Notes under the pieces: generated by a model
Told to the model about the DNA's origin: nothing
The model's database searches: none
The model's input: only the letters and a program-made list of their open reading frames with translations
Position numbers and translations under genes: made by a program
Shown here: in pieces, positions 43,001 to 51,527 of the stretch
Layout: each line of letters begins with the position of its first letter
Position numbering within the stretch: position 1 is the first letter of the stretch
NCBI GenBank assembly: GCA_900766815.1
Contig: CAAFWV010000039.1
Location: 1 to 62,907, forward strand
Reading direction: 5' to 3'
From: Lachnospiraceae bacterium
Lineage (GTDB): Bacteria; Bacillota; Clostridia; Lachnospirales; Lachnospiraceae
DNA: 62,907 nucleotides

Positions 43001-43597
43001 ATGGAGAAGATAATAGTAACTATTTCCAGACAGTTCGGTAGTATGGGAAGGTCGATAGCACATAAGCTGTCAGAGCTTATGTCGATTGAGTATCTGGACA
43101 GAGACATCGTGGAGATGACTGCAAAGAGAATGGGACTTCCGGTGTCTATGATAAGCAATGAGGAGGAGGCGGTTAAGGCCGGATTCCTTGGAAGGATATA
43201 TCCGCTCGGTGTTGGAATACCGAGTCTTAAGGATGAAATATTTGCAGTTCAGAGCAATATTATTCATGATTTTGCTGACAAGTCCTCGTGCATCATTGTA
43301 GGAAGATGCGCTGAATATATCTTACGTGATAAGCCCAATATCCTCAGGGTGTATATATATGCTCCGTATGATGCAAGGCTTAAGAACTGTACTGAGCTTC
43401 TGGGTATGAGTGAAAAAGAAGCTAAAAGAATGATAAAGGAAGTGGACGCTGCGAGGGAGAATTACCACAAATTATATGTTCCCGGGTATACATCTGCATT
43501 TGACAACAGGAATATATGTGTAGACAGCAGCGAATTTGGAATAGATGGAACAGCAGAAATCCTTAGACAGATTATTAAGGACAGGTTCGAGCAATAA
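43001..43597 (+). CDS. Cytidylate kinase-like protein
   Basis: A 198-aa P-loop NTPase of the cytidylate-kinase-like family. It starts IIVTISRQFGSMGRSIAHKL (P-loop variant GSMGRSIA), has YLDRDIVEMTAKRMG and VGRCAEYIL, and DAARENYHKLY near the lid. True cytidylate kinase is usually a different, longer protein, so the function is unknown. ATG 43001 is preferred over 42995 because AGGGGG directly abuts the earlier ATG. Confidence 0.82.
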   Translation: MEKIIVTISRQFGSMGRSIAHKLSELMSIEYLDRDIVEMTAKRMGLPVSMISNEEEAVKAGFLGRIYPLGVGIPSLKDEIFAVQSNIIHDFADKSSCIIVGRCAEYILRDKPNILRVYIYAPYDARLKNCTELLGMSEKEAKRMIKEVDAARENYHKLYVPGYTSAFDNRNICVDSSEFGIDGTAEILRQIIKDRFEQ

Positions 43598-44885
43598 ATA
43601 TACAGTACGTTTGCCCCGGATTGGGATGCGAATAATCAAATCGGCAATGGGTGTGTTCATCTGTTTCCTGATTGATATGCTTCGCGGAGGTTCGGGGATT
43701 GTGTTTTATTCACAGTTAGCCGTACTTTGGTGTATTCGTGACTATGTAAGCGAGACAATAAGGTTCGCCCTTCAGAGGACAATCGGCACCATACTCGGTG
43801 CGCTCTGGGGGCTTGTGATAATAATAACAAGACAGAGGATACTGTCAGGGGGCAGTGCATTGCCGGCAGGAGTTGTGGGACTTGTAAACTCAGATATTGG
43901 GATGGGCCTCATCATATCCCTGTCTATTGTGTTTATTCTCTATATCACGGTACTGCTTAAGCAGAAGCAGGCATCATATTTTTCATGTGTGGTATTCTTA
44001 AGCATCGTTGTGAATCATGCAACGGATATAAATCCATACATGTTCGTATGGAACAGATTCCTAGATACGATGATAGGTATCATTGTCGGGGTCTGCCTTA
44101 ACTGTGTGACAATTCATACCCATTCAAAGTCGGACAAGTTATTCGTATCGGGACTTGACGATACCCTGCTTGCTCCGGGTGGATATATTTCGGATTACAG
44201 CAGGGTAGAGCTAAACAGAATGATTGACAGAGGTGTCAGATTTACTGTATCGACTATAAGAACTCCTGCATCCATAATGGAGCCCTTGAGGGGAATTAAG
44301 CTTAAGCTTCCGGTTATTACCATGGACGGAGCGGCTCTGTATGATATGGAGAACAATTCCTTTGAAAAAGTGTATATCATTGATTCGGCTCACAGTCTTA
44401 GGGTTATGGATTACCTGGATAGAAGGGGTATTCCCTACTTTGCCAATGTGGTAATAGAGGATGTGCTTCTGATCTATTATATGGAAAGTAATAATGCAGA
44501 CTACAACGAGCTGATGCAGATAATGAAGAAGTCTCCATACAGGAATTATATCTGCAGGAGGGTTCCCGAGGATGAGGATGTAGTCTACTTCACGATAATT
44601 GATAAAAAAGAAGTGGTTGACGCATTGTATGAAGAGATGAGAACTGATGTTGTATTTGACAAGCTTAAGTTAGTTGTTGAGACATGCAGGGAAATTGAGC
44701 AGTGTGCGCTTTTGAAAATATACAGTCATAATGCTTCAAAGGAGAACATGCTCCACTATCTTAAAGAGACGCAGGAAACGTCTGATATCGTGACATTCGG
44801 AACAATAAAGGGGAAGTATACATATTGTATAGATGCCGGTGACTTCAACCGTGTGGTCAAGCTGATGAAGAGGACTACACTGTAG
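43545..44885 (+). CDS. FUSC-type membrane domain fused to a degenerate HAD-like domain
   Basis: Up to 446 aa. The N-terminal half (about 30-190) has about five membrane segments and resembles aromatic-acid exporter/FUSC proteins (LPRIGMRIIKSAMGVF). The C-terminal half (about 198-446) resembles Cof-type HAD hydrolases, but motif I is GLDDTLL (203-209) instead of DxDGTLL, so the nucleophilic Asp is replaced by Gly203. Catalysis is therefore doubtful. The start is uncertain: ATG 43545 overlaps the upstream gene by 53 bp; TTG 43611 or ATG 43626 avoid it but have no ribosome site either. Confidence 0.72.
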   Translation: MEQQKSLDRLLRTGSSNKYTVRLPRIGMRIIKSAMGVFICFLIDMLRGGSGIVFYSQLAVLWCIRDYVSETIRFALQRTIGTILGALWGLVIIITRQRILSGGSALPAGVVGLVNSDIGMGLIISLSIVFILYITVLLKQKQASYFSCVVFLSIVVNHATDINPYMFVWNRFLDTMIGIIVGVCLNCVTIHTHSKSDKLFVSGLDDTLLAPGGYISDYSRVELNRMIDRGVRFTVSTIRTPASIMEPLRGIKLKLPVITMDGAALYDMENNSFEKVYIIDSAHSLRVMDYLDRRGIPYFANVVIEDVLLIYYMESNNADYNELMQIMKKSPYRNYICRRVPEDEDVVYFTIIDKKEVVDALYEEMRTDVVFDKLKLVVETCREIEQCALLKIYSHNASKENMLHYLKETQETSDIVTFGTIKGKYTYCIDAGDFNRVVKLMKRTTL

Positions 44886-44912
44886 ATTGAAGGGCTTATG
44901 AGGAGGAGAAAG

Positions 44913-46232
44913 TTGAATATTAACGGATTGATTGAGAACACGGAAACTGTGAATTCCCTGCTTGCCAGATACGGGGTGAAATTCGGAATCTATAAGAACG
45001 GAAGCTTCAAGGAACAGCTGTTTCCGTTTGATGCGATTCCCAGGGTAATTGAGAAGCAGGAATTTGACTATCTGGAGAAGGGACTTAAGCAGAGAGTGGT
45101 GGCACTTAACTGCTTCCTAAGTGATATCTACAGTGACAAAAAGATAGTTAAGGACGGTGTCGTACCGGAGGATTTCATCTTCGCCTCAAGCGGATATATG
45201 GTGGAGTGTGAGGGCGTAAAGCCGGTGAAGGATATCTATTCACATATCTCCGGAATTGACCTTGTGAAGGGCAAGGATGGTGAGTGGTATATCCTGGAGG
45301 ATAACTTAAGGGTTCCGTCCGGAGCATCCTATCCCATGATAGCAAGGGAGCTCTGTCGAAGGAGTGCACCTAAAACCTTCGCAGATGCAAGGCTTGAAGA
45401 GAACAGGGATTATGCCAACCTGCTTAGGCGTACTATGGATAATGTCAATGTCGGAGGACATACTGTTATCCTTACTCCTGGAAGATATAATGCGGCTTAT
45501 TTTGAGCATTCATATCTGGCTGAGAAGACAGGTGCTCATCTGGTTAACGGTTCAGAGTTGATTGTTGAGAATGATAATCTGTACTTCATTGCATCAGATG
45601 GAAGCAGGGAAAGAGTCGGTGCGGTATACAGAAGAATATCCGATGAATATCTTGATCCGATGAACTTCAACCCCAAGTCATTAATCGGAATTCCTCATAT
45701 ATATGATGTATTCAGAAAGGGCAATGTGGCATTGCTCAACGCACCGGGTAACGGTGTGGCCGATGATAAGGGAATATATTATTTTGTTCCTAAGATGATT
45801 AAGTATTATCTTGGTGAGGAGCCGATTCTTAATAATGCTCCGACATATCTGCCCTTCTATGAGGAGGATATGTCTTATGTTCTTAGCAACTTCGATAAAC
45901 TGGTGCTTAAGGATGTGGCCGAGGCAGGTGGATACGGAGTTGTATTCGGAAGCTCAATGAGCAGTGAAGAGAAGAGCAATTTCATTGAACTGCTTAAGAA
46001 GGAGCCGAGAAGATTCATCGCTCAGGAGGTTATTGATTTCCAGGACCTTGATATTCTTGAAAACGGCGAGGCTGTTCCAAGGAAGGCAGACTTAAGAGCC
46101 TTCGTGCTTATGGCGGATGAGCCGTTGGTATGGAAGAGCGGACTTACCAGATTCTCAAGGAATCCGGATTCATTTATAGTTAATTCATCGCAGGGAGGAG
46201 GCTTCAAGGACACATGGGTATTATCTCAGTAG
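44913..46232 (+). CDS. Circularly permuted ATP-grasp family protein
   Basis: A 439-aa protein of the circularly permuted ATP-grasp type 2 family (DUF404/DUF407), predicted amide-bond ligases. Typical blocks are visible: the region FIFASSGYMVECEGVKPVKD, DGEWYILEDNLRVPSG, the region around VILTPGRYNAAYFEH, and LVLKDVAEAGGYGVVFG. The start is taken as TTG 44913, six bases after AGGAGG; the ATG at 44898 would contain the ribosome site. Known cassettes pair it with alpha-E and transglutaminase proteins, exactly as here. The substrate is unknown. Confidence 0.88.
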   Translation: MNINGLIENTETVNSLLARYGVKFGIYKNGSFKEQLFPFDAIPRVIEKQEFDYLEKGLKQRVVALNCFLSDIYSDKKIVKDGVVPEDFIFASSGYMVECEGVKPVKDIYSHISGIDLVKGKDGEWYILEDNLRVPSGASYPMIARELCRRSAPKTFADARLEENRDYANLLRRTMDNVNVGGHTVILTPGRYNAAYFEHSYLAEKTGAHLVNGSELIVENDNLYFIASDGSRERVGAVYRRISDEYLDPMNFNPKSLIGIPHIYDVFRKGNVALLNAPGNGVADDKGIYYFVPKMIKYYLGEEPILNNAPTYLPFYEEDMSYVLSNFDKLVLKDVAEAGGYGVVFGSSMSSEEKSNFIELLKKEPRRFIAQEVIDFQDLDILENGEAVPRKADLRAFVLMADEPLVWKSGLTRFSRNPDSFIVNSSQGGGFKDTWVLSQ

Positions 46233-46876
46233 AACAGTCAGACAGATTATTTTGGTTAGGAAGGTATTCGGAGAGGGTATATACAACAATCAGAATCTTC
46301 TTCAAGAGCTACGATTCAATGATTGATAAGCTTGAGAATTCATATGAGACCTTCTGTGACCTGGTCGACATACCGAATATATACAGTGATGCTCAGGATT
46401 TCAAGGCAAGATATCCCTTTGATGAGGAGAATCCGGATTCAATAATCAGCAATTTACTAAGAGCCTATGACAATGCTGTAGTACTTAGGGAGAGCATTGG
46501 CTCAGAGGCTCTCTCATATATACAGCTTGCAATATATGAGATGAACAGAGCGAGGGAGAGCGAGGCTCCGGTAATTGAGCTTCAGAAGGTTATCGATGAT
46601 ATTCTTGCCTTCTGGGGAACGGTTGATGACCAGATTGACGATGAGAAAATAAGAAATATAATCAAGTCCGGCAAAAGGATTGAGAGAATCGATATTTATG
46701 CAAGACTTGGACTGGACAGAAAAGAGCTTATCAGGGAAGTAAACAGAATGGTGCCGAGAGTAGAGCGCAGCGGACTGAAATACAATAGGGAGTCCATGCT
46801 TGCTCTGGCAGAAATGGTGACCCAGGGGGAACTTGTCCATTATGGTGCGGTCAGGCTGGTCGAATCAATAATATAG
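46214..46876 (+). CDS. Alpha-E domain protein (DUF403)
   Basis: A 220-aa all-helical protein of the alpha-E family, starting MGIISVEQSDRLFWLGRYSE, the family signature. It overlaps the ATP-grasp gene by 19 bp. Its molecular role is unknown, but it nearly always accompanies circularly permuted ATP-grasp proteins. Confidence 0.88.
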   Translation: MGIISVEQSDRLFWLGRYSERVYTTIRIFFKSYDSMIDKLENSYETFCDLVDIPNIYSDAQDFKARYPFDEENPDSIISNLLRAYDNAVVLRESIGSEALSYIQLAIYEMNRARESEAPVIELQKVIDDILAFWGTVDDQIDDEKIRNIIKSGKRIERIDIYARLGLDRKELIREVNRMVPRVERSGLKYNRESMLALAEMVTQGELVHYGAVRLVESII

Positions 46877-46894
46877 GTTAAGGATGTAAATAAT

Positions 46895-47713
46895 ATGTTA
46901 CTTCATTTTGATTATTGTATGGAGATCTTCTATACGGAACCGGTAGGAAGATGTAACTATACGATAAAATGCATTCCGGTCAGCAATCAAAGGCAGAGAA
47001 TCCTGAATACTAAGATTGAGATGGTGCCTGAATCCAGACCGGAATGGGGCTATGATGGCCATGGGAATAAATACATATTCGGTTGTAATCAAAGTAATCA
47101 CAAATATTTCAAATACAGAATCTCGGGAGATGCTGAATGCGGCATCTCTTTCTCTGATTCCCTGACAACAGAGAACGAACTGATGATTCATAGGCATCAT
47201 CATGGGCTTAATGAGCCCGGACCTGCACTTAAGGAATACTATGACAAACTGAGAGACGGTGCGGGAGCTGAGATGTGGGATACTATGAAGCCACTGGATA
47301 AGGCTCTGTACATTATGGATAAGCTAAAGAATGACTTTGCTTATGAGAAGGGCTGTACTGACTATAATACCTCGGCAGAGGAAGCCTTTGTTATAGGCAG
47401 GGGAGTGTGTCAGGATTATGCACATATTCTTATATCACTGCTTATTCTTGCGGGCTGCAGCGCCAGGTATGTAACCGGCTTAATCCTCGGCGAAGGCGAG
47501 AGTCATGCATGGGTTGAGGTCACGGAAGGTGGAAAGTGGTACGGAGTTGACCCTACAAACAATGTCAGAGTGTACGATTCCCATATAAGAATAGGCTCGG
47601 GAAGGGACGCTAGGGAATGTGAGCTTAACAGAGGCATCATGCACGGAGGCGGCAACCAGAGCCAGAAGATAACCGTAAGTGTGAATAAGAAGACAACCTT
47701 TGACTCGCTCTAG
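46895..47713 (+). CDS. Transglutaminase-like cysteine protease
   Basis: A 272-aa protein with a beta-rich N-terminal domain (about 1-90, as in the bacterial transglutaminase-N type) and a transglutaminase-like domain. The catalytic triad is C172 (GRGVCQDYAH), H204 (SHAWVEV) and D219 (YGVDPTN). In the ATP-grasp cassette it may hydrolyse or exchange the peptide formed by the ligase (inference). It has no signal peptide. It begins 18 bp after the alpha-E gene. Confidence 0.9.
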   Translation: MLLHFDYCMEIFYTEPVGRCNYTIKCIPVSNQRQRILNTKIEMVPESRPEWGYDGHGNKYIFGCNQSNHKYFKYRISGDAECGISFSDSLTTENELMIHRHHHGLNEPGPALKEYYDKLRDGAGAEMWDTMKPLDKALYIMDKLKNDFAYEKGCTDYNTSAEEAFVIGRGVCQDYAHILISLLILAGCSARYVTGLILGEGESHAWVEVTEGGKWYGVDPTNNVRVYDSHIRIGSGRDARECELNRGIMHGGGNQSQKITVSVNKKTTFDSL

Positions 47714-47787
47714 GTCAGTTGCTCAAATAACATAAATAATATGAATTGCCTGACGAAGGTGATTGTTATAGGCAGAGGGAAAAACGA

Positions 47788-48735
47788 ATGATTAAATCAG
47801 TTGTTAAAATCGACCTTCCGGTGGATGAGACGCTTAATATTCAGAAGCGTAGGATTCTGCCGAAGGACGGAATAAAGGGTAAGAAAAGAATAAGTATTGT
47901 TACGGGTATTCACGGAGATGAGTTGGAAGGGCAGTATGTCTGCTATGAGCTTGCAAGGATAATTGATGAAAACATTGATTGCCTGAATGGTATTGTCGAC
48001 ATATATCCTGCCATCAATCCTCTTGGAATTGATTCGATTACAAGGGGAATTCCGGCCTTTGACCTGGATATGAATAGGCTCTTCCCGGGTAATTCAGAGG
48101 GAAATATGACTGAGTATCTGGCGTCGAAGGTGGTTGGAGACTTGGCCGGCTCTGATGTTGTAATGGATATTCATGCGAGCAATATTTATCTGACCGAAAT
48201 CCCGCAGATAAGGATAAACGAGCTTCATGAGAATACTCTTCTGCCGCTTGCAATGAAGAGCAATGTGGACTTCATCTGGGTTCACGGAGCGAGCACGGTA
48301 CTTGAATCAACGCTTGCCTACAGTCTTAACAGTACGGGTACTCCCTGTCTTGTAGTAGAGATGGGCGTGGGCATGCGTATCACTAAGGAATACGGAGACC
48401 AGCTGGTGAACGGTATTCTCAATCTGATGCATGAGATGGGTATCTGGAAGGGTGAAGTTAAGAAGGCCAGAGAACCCATTGTATCAAGGGATTACGAAGA
48501 TGTAAGCTTCCTTAATGCATCAACGGGCGGATTGTTTGTGCCTAGGGTGCATCACTGGGAGGAGCTTAAGCAGGGCGATATAGTGGGTGAGATAATCAAT
48601 CCATTGTCCGGCAAGGTTCTTGACAGAATCACAAGTCCTGTAGACGGCATCCTCTTTACGATAAGGGAATATCCAATAGTTGACGAGGGTTCACTTATCG
48701 GAAGACTGCTTCGAAAAGAGGTATACAGCAAATGA
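47788..48735 (+). CDS. M14-type deacylase (succinylglutamate desuccinylase/aspartoacylase family)
   Basis: A 315-aa member of the AstE/AspA family of zinc-dependent deacylases. The zinc ligands are intact: H42 and E45 (IHGDE), and H129 (MDIHAS); a catalytic Glu candidate is E191 (VVEMGVG). A beta-barrel C-terminal region follows. ATG 47788 is chosen because it starts MIKSVVKIDLPV after GAGGG. The 3' end overlaps the next, related gene by 4 bp. The likely substrate is an acyl-amino acid or small peptide, not determined. Confidence 0.85.
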   Translation: MIKSVVKIDLPVDETLNIQKRRILPKDGIKGKKRISIVTGIHGDELEGQYVCYELARIIDENIDCLNGIVDIYPAINPLGIDSITRGIPAFDLDMNRLFPGNSEGNMTEYLASKVVGDLAGSDVVMDIHASNIYLTEIPQIRINELHENTLLPLAMKSNVDFIWVHGASTVLESTLAYSLNSTGTPCLVVEMGVGMRITKEYGDQLVNGILNLMHEMGIWKGEVKKAREPIVSRDYEDVSFLNASTGGLFVPRVHHWEELKQGDIVGEIINPLSGKVLDRITSPVDGILFTIREYPIVDEGSLIGRLLRKEVYSK

Positions 48736-49661
48736 AAAAGGTTACGGTTTACCGGATAAAAGGTTTATACAGAGATGACTTCAGAGTGACAGGATACGAA
48801 TTCGGCAAGGGTAAGAAGACCCTGTGTATCATAGGAAGCATGAGGGGCAATGAGCTTCAGCAGCTCTACTGCTGCTCAAATCTTGTCAAGAAATTCAAGC
48901 AGCTGGAGGAGGAGAAGCGTATAAAAAGTGGCGTAAAGATTCTCATTATCCCCTGCTGCAACCCCTATTCCATGAACATCCAGAAGCGTTTCTGGCCCAT
49001 AGACAATACAGATATCAACAGAATGTTCCCGGGCTTCGATCAGGGTGAGACAACCCAGAGAATTGCTGACGGTGTATTCTCAGCCATCCAGGACTACGAA
49101 TACGCCATCCAGTTCACCTCCTTCTATATGCCCGGCGACTTCGTTCCACATATCAGAATGATGAACGAAGGCTACTCCGATGTGGATACGGCCAAGCTCT
49201 TCGGTCTCCCCTATGTTGTAAGAAGAATGGTTCGTCCATACGATACTGCAACCCTAAATTACAATCTCCAGGTATGGGATACCAAGGCCTACAGCATATT
49301 CTCAACCACAACAAGCAGAATAGACACGAAAAGCGCGGGCCAGGCTGTACTGGCAATACTTCGTTTCTGTGGCAATATTGGCATCGTGAAATACTCCGAC
49401 AAGGGTCTGCATCCAAGCCGGGTAATAGACGATACCGAGCTTGTATCAGTCCAGACCGCCAAGTCGGGTCTGTTCGATGCCGCCGTCAAAGCGGGCGACC
49501 ACATCGAAGAGGGCACCATCCTCGCCAACATCATTCACCCCTACGACGGAGAAATCATGGAGACATTGTACGCTCCGGTAAGCGGCATCGTATTCTTCAT
49601 CCATTCCGACCCATTAACCTATGCCAACACGGCAGTGGTCAAGATTATCGAAGATAATTAG
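48732..49661 (+). CDS. Degenerate M14-type (AstE/AspA-like) protein, probable pseudoenzyme
   Basis: A 309-aa paralogue of the upstream deacylase with the same layout, including the NRMFPG block and a matching C-terminal barrel (LFDAAVKAGDHIEEGT). The first zinc motif HGDE is changed to RGNE (R38 to E41) and DIHAS is changed to FTSFY, and no VEMG counterpart is visible. Without zinc ligands it should not be a hydrolase; a regulatory or binding role in a complex with its partner is plausible (inference). Confidence 0.78.
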   Translation: MKKVTVYRIKGLYRDDFRVTGYEFGKGKKTLCIIGSMRGNELQQLYCCSNLVKKFKQLEEEKRIKSGVKILIIPCCNPYSMNIQKRFWPIDNTDINRMFPGFDQGETTQRIADGVFSAIQDYEYAIQFTSFYMPGDFVPHIRMMNEGYSDVDTAKLFGLPYVVRRMVRPYDTATLNYNLQVWDTKAYSIFSTTTSRIDTKSAGQAVLAILRFCGNIGIVKYSDKGLHPSRVIDDTELVSVQTAKSGLFDAAVKAGDHIEEGTILANIIHPYDGEIMETLYAPVSGIVFFIHSDPLTYANTAVVKIIEDN

Positions 49662-49686
49662 CGACGCCTCATTAACTCATTAACTA

Positions 49687-49813
49687 AGTGCCCGGAAAGT
49701 AATTGCATGGATGGCGCGAGATTAAGGTCTTGCGGCACTGGAATTATGGGTGTATTATTGATTGGAAGGAATACTATATCAGAGAGGATATGTATATTAG
49801 GCATATCCCCTTT
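49687..49813 (+). promoter_or_regulatory. Structured leader with terminator before the DUF1846 gene
   Basis: AGTGCC (49687) pairs with GGCACT (49734), enclosing GCGAGA/TCTTGC (49716-49733). Downstream GGATATG (49786) pairs with CATATCC (49802), followed by CCTTTTTA, a terminator-like hairpin 30 bases before ATG 49838. It could end the upstream operon, or act as an attenuator. No promoter was recognised between 49662 and 49786. Confidence 0.45.
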
Positions 49814-49837
49814 TTATTTATGCAGAGAGGGAATGGA

Positions 49838-51325
49838 ATGAAGATCGGATTTGATAATGATAAGTATCTGAAGATGCAGTCAGAGCATATCAGAGAGAGA
49901 ATCAGCAAGTTCGACAACAAGCTTTACCTGGAGTTTGGCGGCAAGCTCTTTGATGATTTTCATGCATCAAGAGTACTTCCGGGATTTATGCCCGACAGTA
50001 AGCTTAGGATGCTTCTGCAGCTGAAGGATCAGGCAGAGATTGTTGTTGTAATCAGTGCGGAGGATATTGAGAGTAATAAGATCAGGGGTGATTACGGAAT
50101 TACCTATGATATGGATGTTCTGAGACTGATTGATGCCTTCAAGGGAATAGGACTTATGGTGGGCAGTATATGTATCACCAAGTATAACAGTCAGATTGCC
50201 GCTGATCAGTTCATTGATAAATTGAACAATCTCGGAATAAGGTCATATAAGCACTATAAGATTCCGGGATATCCTTCAGATATAGAGAAGATAGTGAGCG
50301 AAGAAGGCTATGGCAGGAATGAATATATTGAGACTGAGAGACCGCTTGTAGTTATTACTGCTCCGGGACCCGGCTCGGGTAAGATGGCTACCTGTCTGTC
50401 TCAGCTGTATCATGAGCATAAGAGAGGCATTAAGGCAGGATACGCCAAGTTCGAGACGTTCCCGATCTGGAATCTGCCGCTTAAGCATCCGGTTAATATG
50501 GCATATGAGGCAGCGACAGCTGACCTTAATGATGTCAACATGATTGACCCCTTCCATCTGGAGAATTACGGTGTTACCACTGTAAACTATAACCGTGATG
50601 TGGAGATATTCCCTGTATTAAATGCCATGTTTGAGCAGATTCTGGGAGAGAGCCCTTACAAGTCTCCGACAGACATGGGTGTAAACATGGCGGGCAATTG
50701 CATAATAGATGACGAGGTATGCCGTCAGGCCTCCAACCAGGAGATTATCAGAAGATATTACACCTGTCTGTGTGACCTGAAGAGAGGTAAGGACTGTGTA
50801 GATGATAAGTTCAAGCTTGAGCTTATCATGAAGCAGGCAGGACTTAGCGTAGAGGACAGACCTGTGGTTAACGCCGCGCTTACACGTGAAGAGGAGACAG
50901 GTCATCCGGCTGCATCTATTGAGCTTCCTGACGGAAGACTTGTCACCGGCAAGACTACGGATTTGCTTGGAGCCTCTGCTGCGGTATTACTCAATTCCCT
51001 TAAGGAGCTTGCGGGAATCGACCATGAGCTTCACCTCGTGGCACCAAGCGCCATTGAGCCTATCCAGAAGCTTAAGACAGGGTATCTTGGAAGCAGGAAT
51101 CCCAGACTTCACACAGATGAGATACTGATTGCGCTGTCAATCTCAGCAGCAAGCGATGAGAAGGCCAAGCTTGCCTTGGATCAGGTACCGAAGCTTCGTG
51201 GACTCGAGGCACATTCCTCAGTGCTGTTATCCAGCGTGGATGAACAGACCTTTAAGAGACTGGGAATCAGACTTACGAGTGAGCCCAAGTATGAAGAGAG
51301 TGACAAGATGTATCACAAGCATTAA
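49838..51325 (+). CDS. DUF1846 family protein
   Basis: A 495-aa protein of the DUF1846 family, starting MKIGFDNDKYLKMQSEHIRE and with VITAPGPGSGKMATCLSQLYHEH (a P-loop-like Gly-rich motif near 175-195). Structures of the family suggest a nucleotide-binding fold, but the function is not known. ATG 49838 is chosen over the long upstream extension because GAGGGAATGG precedes it and the extension would cover the leader hairpins. Confidence 0.9.
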   Translation: MKIGFDNDKYLKMQSEHIRERISKFDNKLYLEFGGKLFDDFHASRVLPGFMPDSKLRMLLQLKDQAEIVVVISAEDIESNKIRGDYGITYDMDVLRLIDAFKGIGLMVGSICITKYNSQIAADQFIDKLNNLGIRSYKHYKIPGYPSDIEKIVSEEGYGRNEYIETERPLVVITAPGPGSGKMATCLSQLYHEHKRGIKAGYAKFETFPIWNLPLKHPVNMAYEAATADLNDVNMIDPFHLENYGVTTVNYNRDVEIFPVLNAMFEQILGESPYKSPTDMGVNMAGNCIIDDEVCRQASNQEIIRRYYTCLCDLKRGKDCVDDKFKLELIMKQAGLSVEDRPVVNAALTREEETGHPAASIELPDGRLVTGKTTDLLGASAAVLLNSLKELAGIDHELHLVAPSAIEPIQKLKTGYLGSRNPRLHTDEILIALSISAASDEKAKLALDQVPKLRGLEAHSSVLLSSVDEQTFKRLGIRLTSEPKYEESDKMYHKH

Positions 51326-51338
51326 GCGTTAGCAGGTG

Positions 51339-51364
51339 ATGGCGGCTTTTAGCCGCCATTCTTT
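51339..51364 (+). terminator. Terminator after the DUF1846 gene
   Basis: ATGGCGGCT pairs with AGCCGCCAT around TTT, followed by TCTTTA. Confidence 0.85.
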
Positions 51365-51415
51365 ATGTAAAAGCGCGATTTCACCAATACTACACACTTT
51401 TTCACACATATTTAA

Positions 51416-51443
51416 TTGATTTTAGAAATATTAATAGTATAAT
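51416..51443 (+). promoter_or_regulatory. Promoter for ftsH
   Basis: TTGATT and perfect TATAAT with 16 bp spacing. Confidence 0.7.
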
Positions 51444-51527
51444 CAAACTGACAATTTAGAGAGTATTATGCGATTTTCCCATATTATAAGCGGGAAAATG
51501 ACAGTATATTTAGAAAGCAGGTTAAAG

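Noticed and set aside
49703..49837. Upstream extension of the DUF1846 gene
   Set aside because: The extension would translate the leader hairpins, and a ribosome site and family-like N-terminus appear at 49838.
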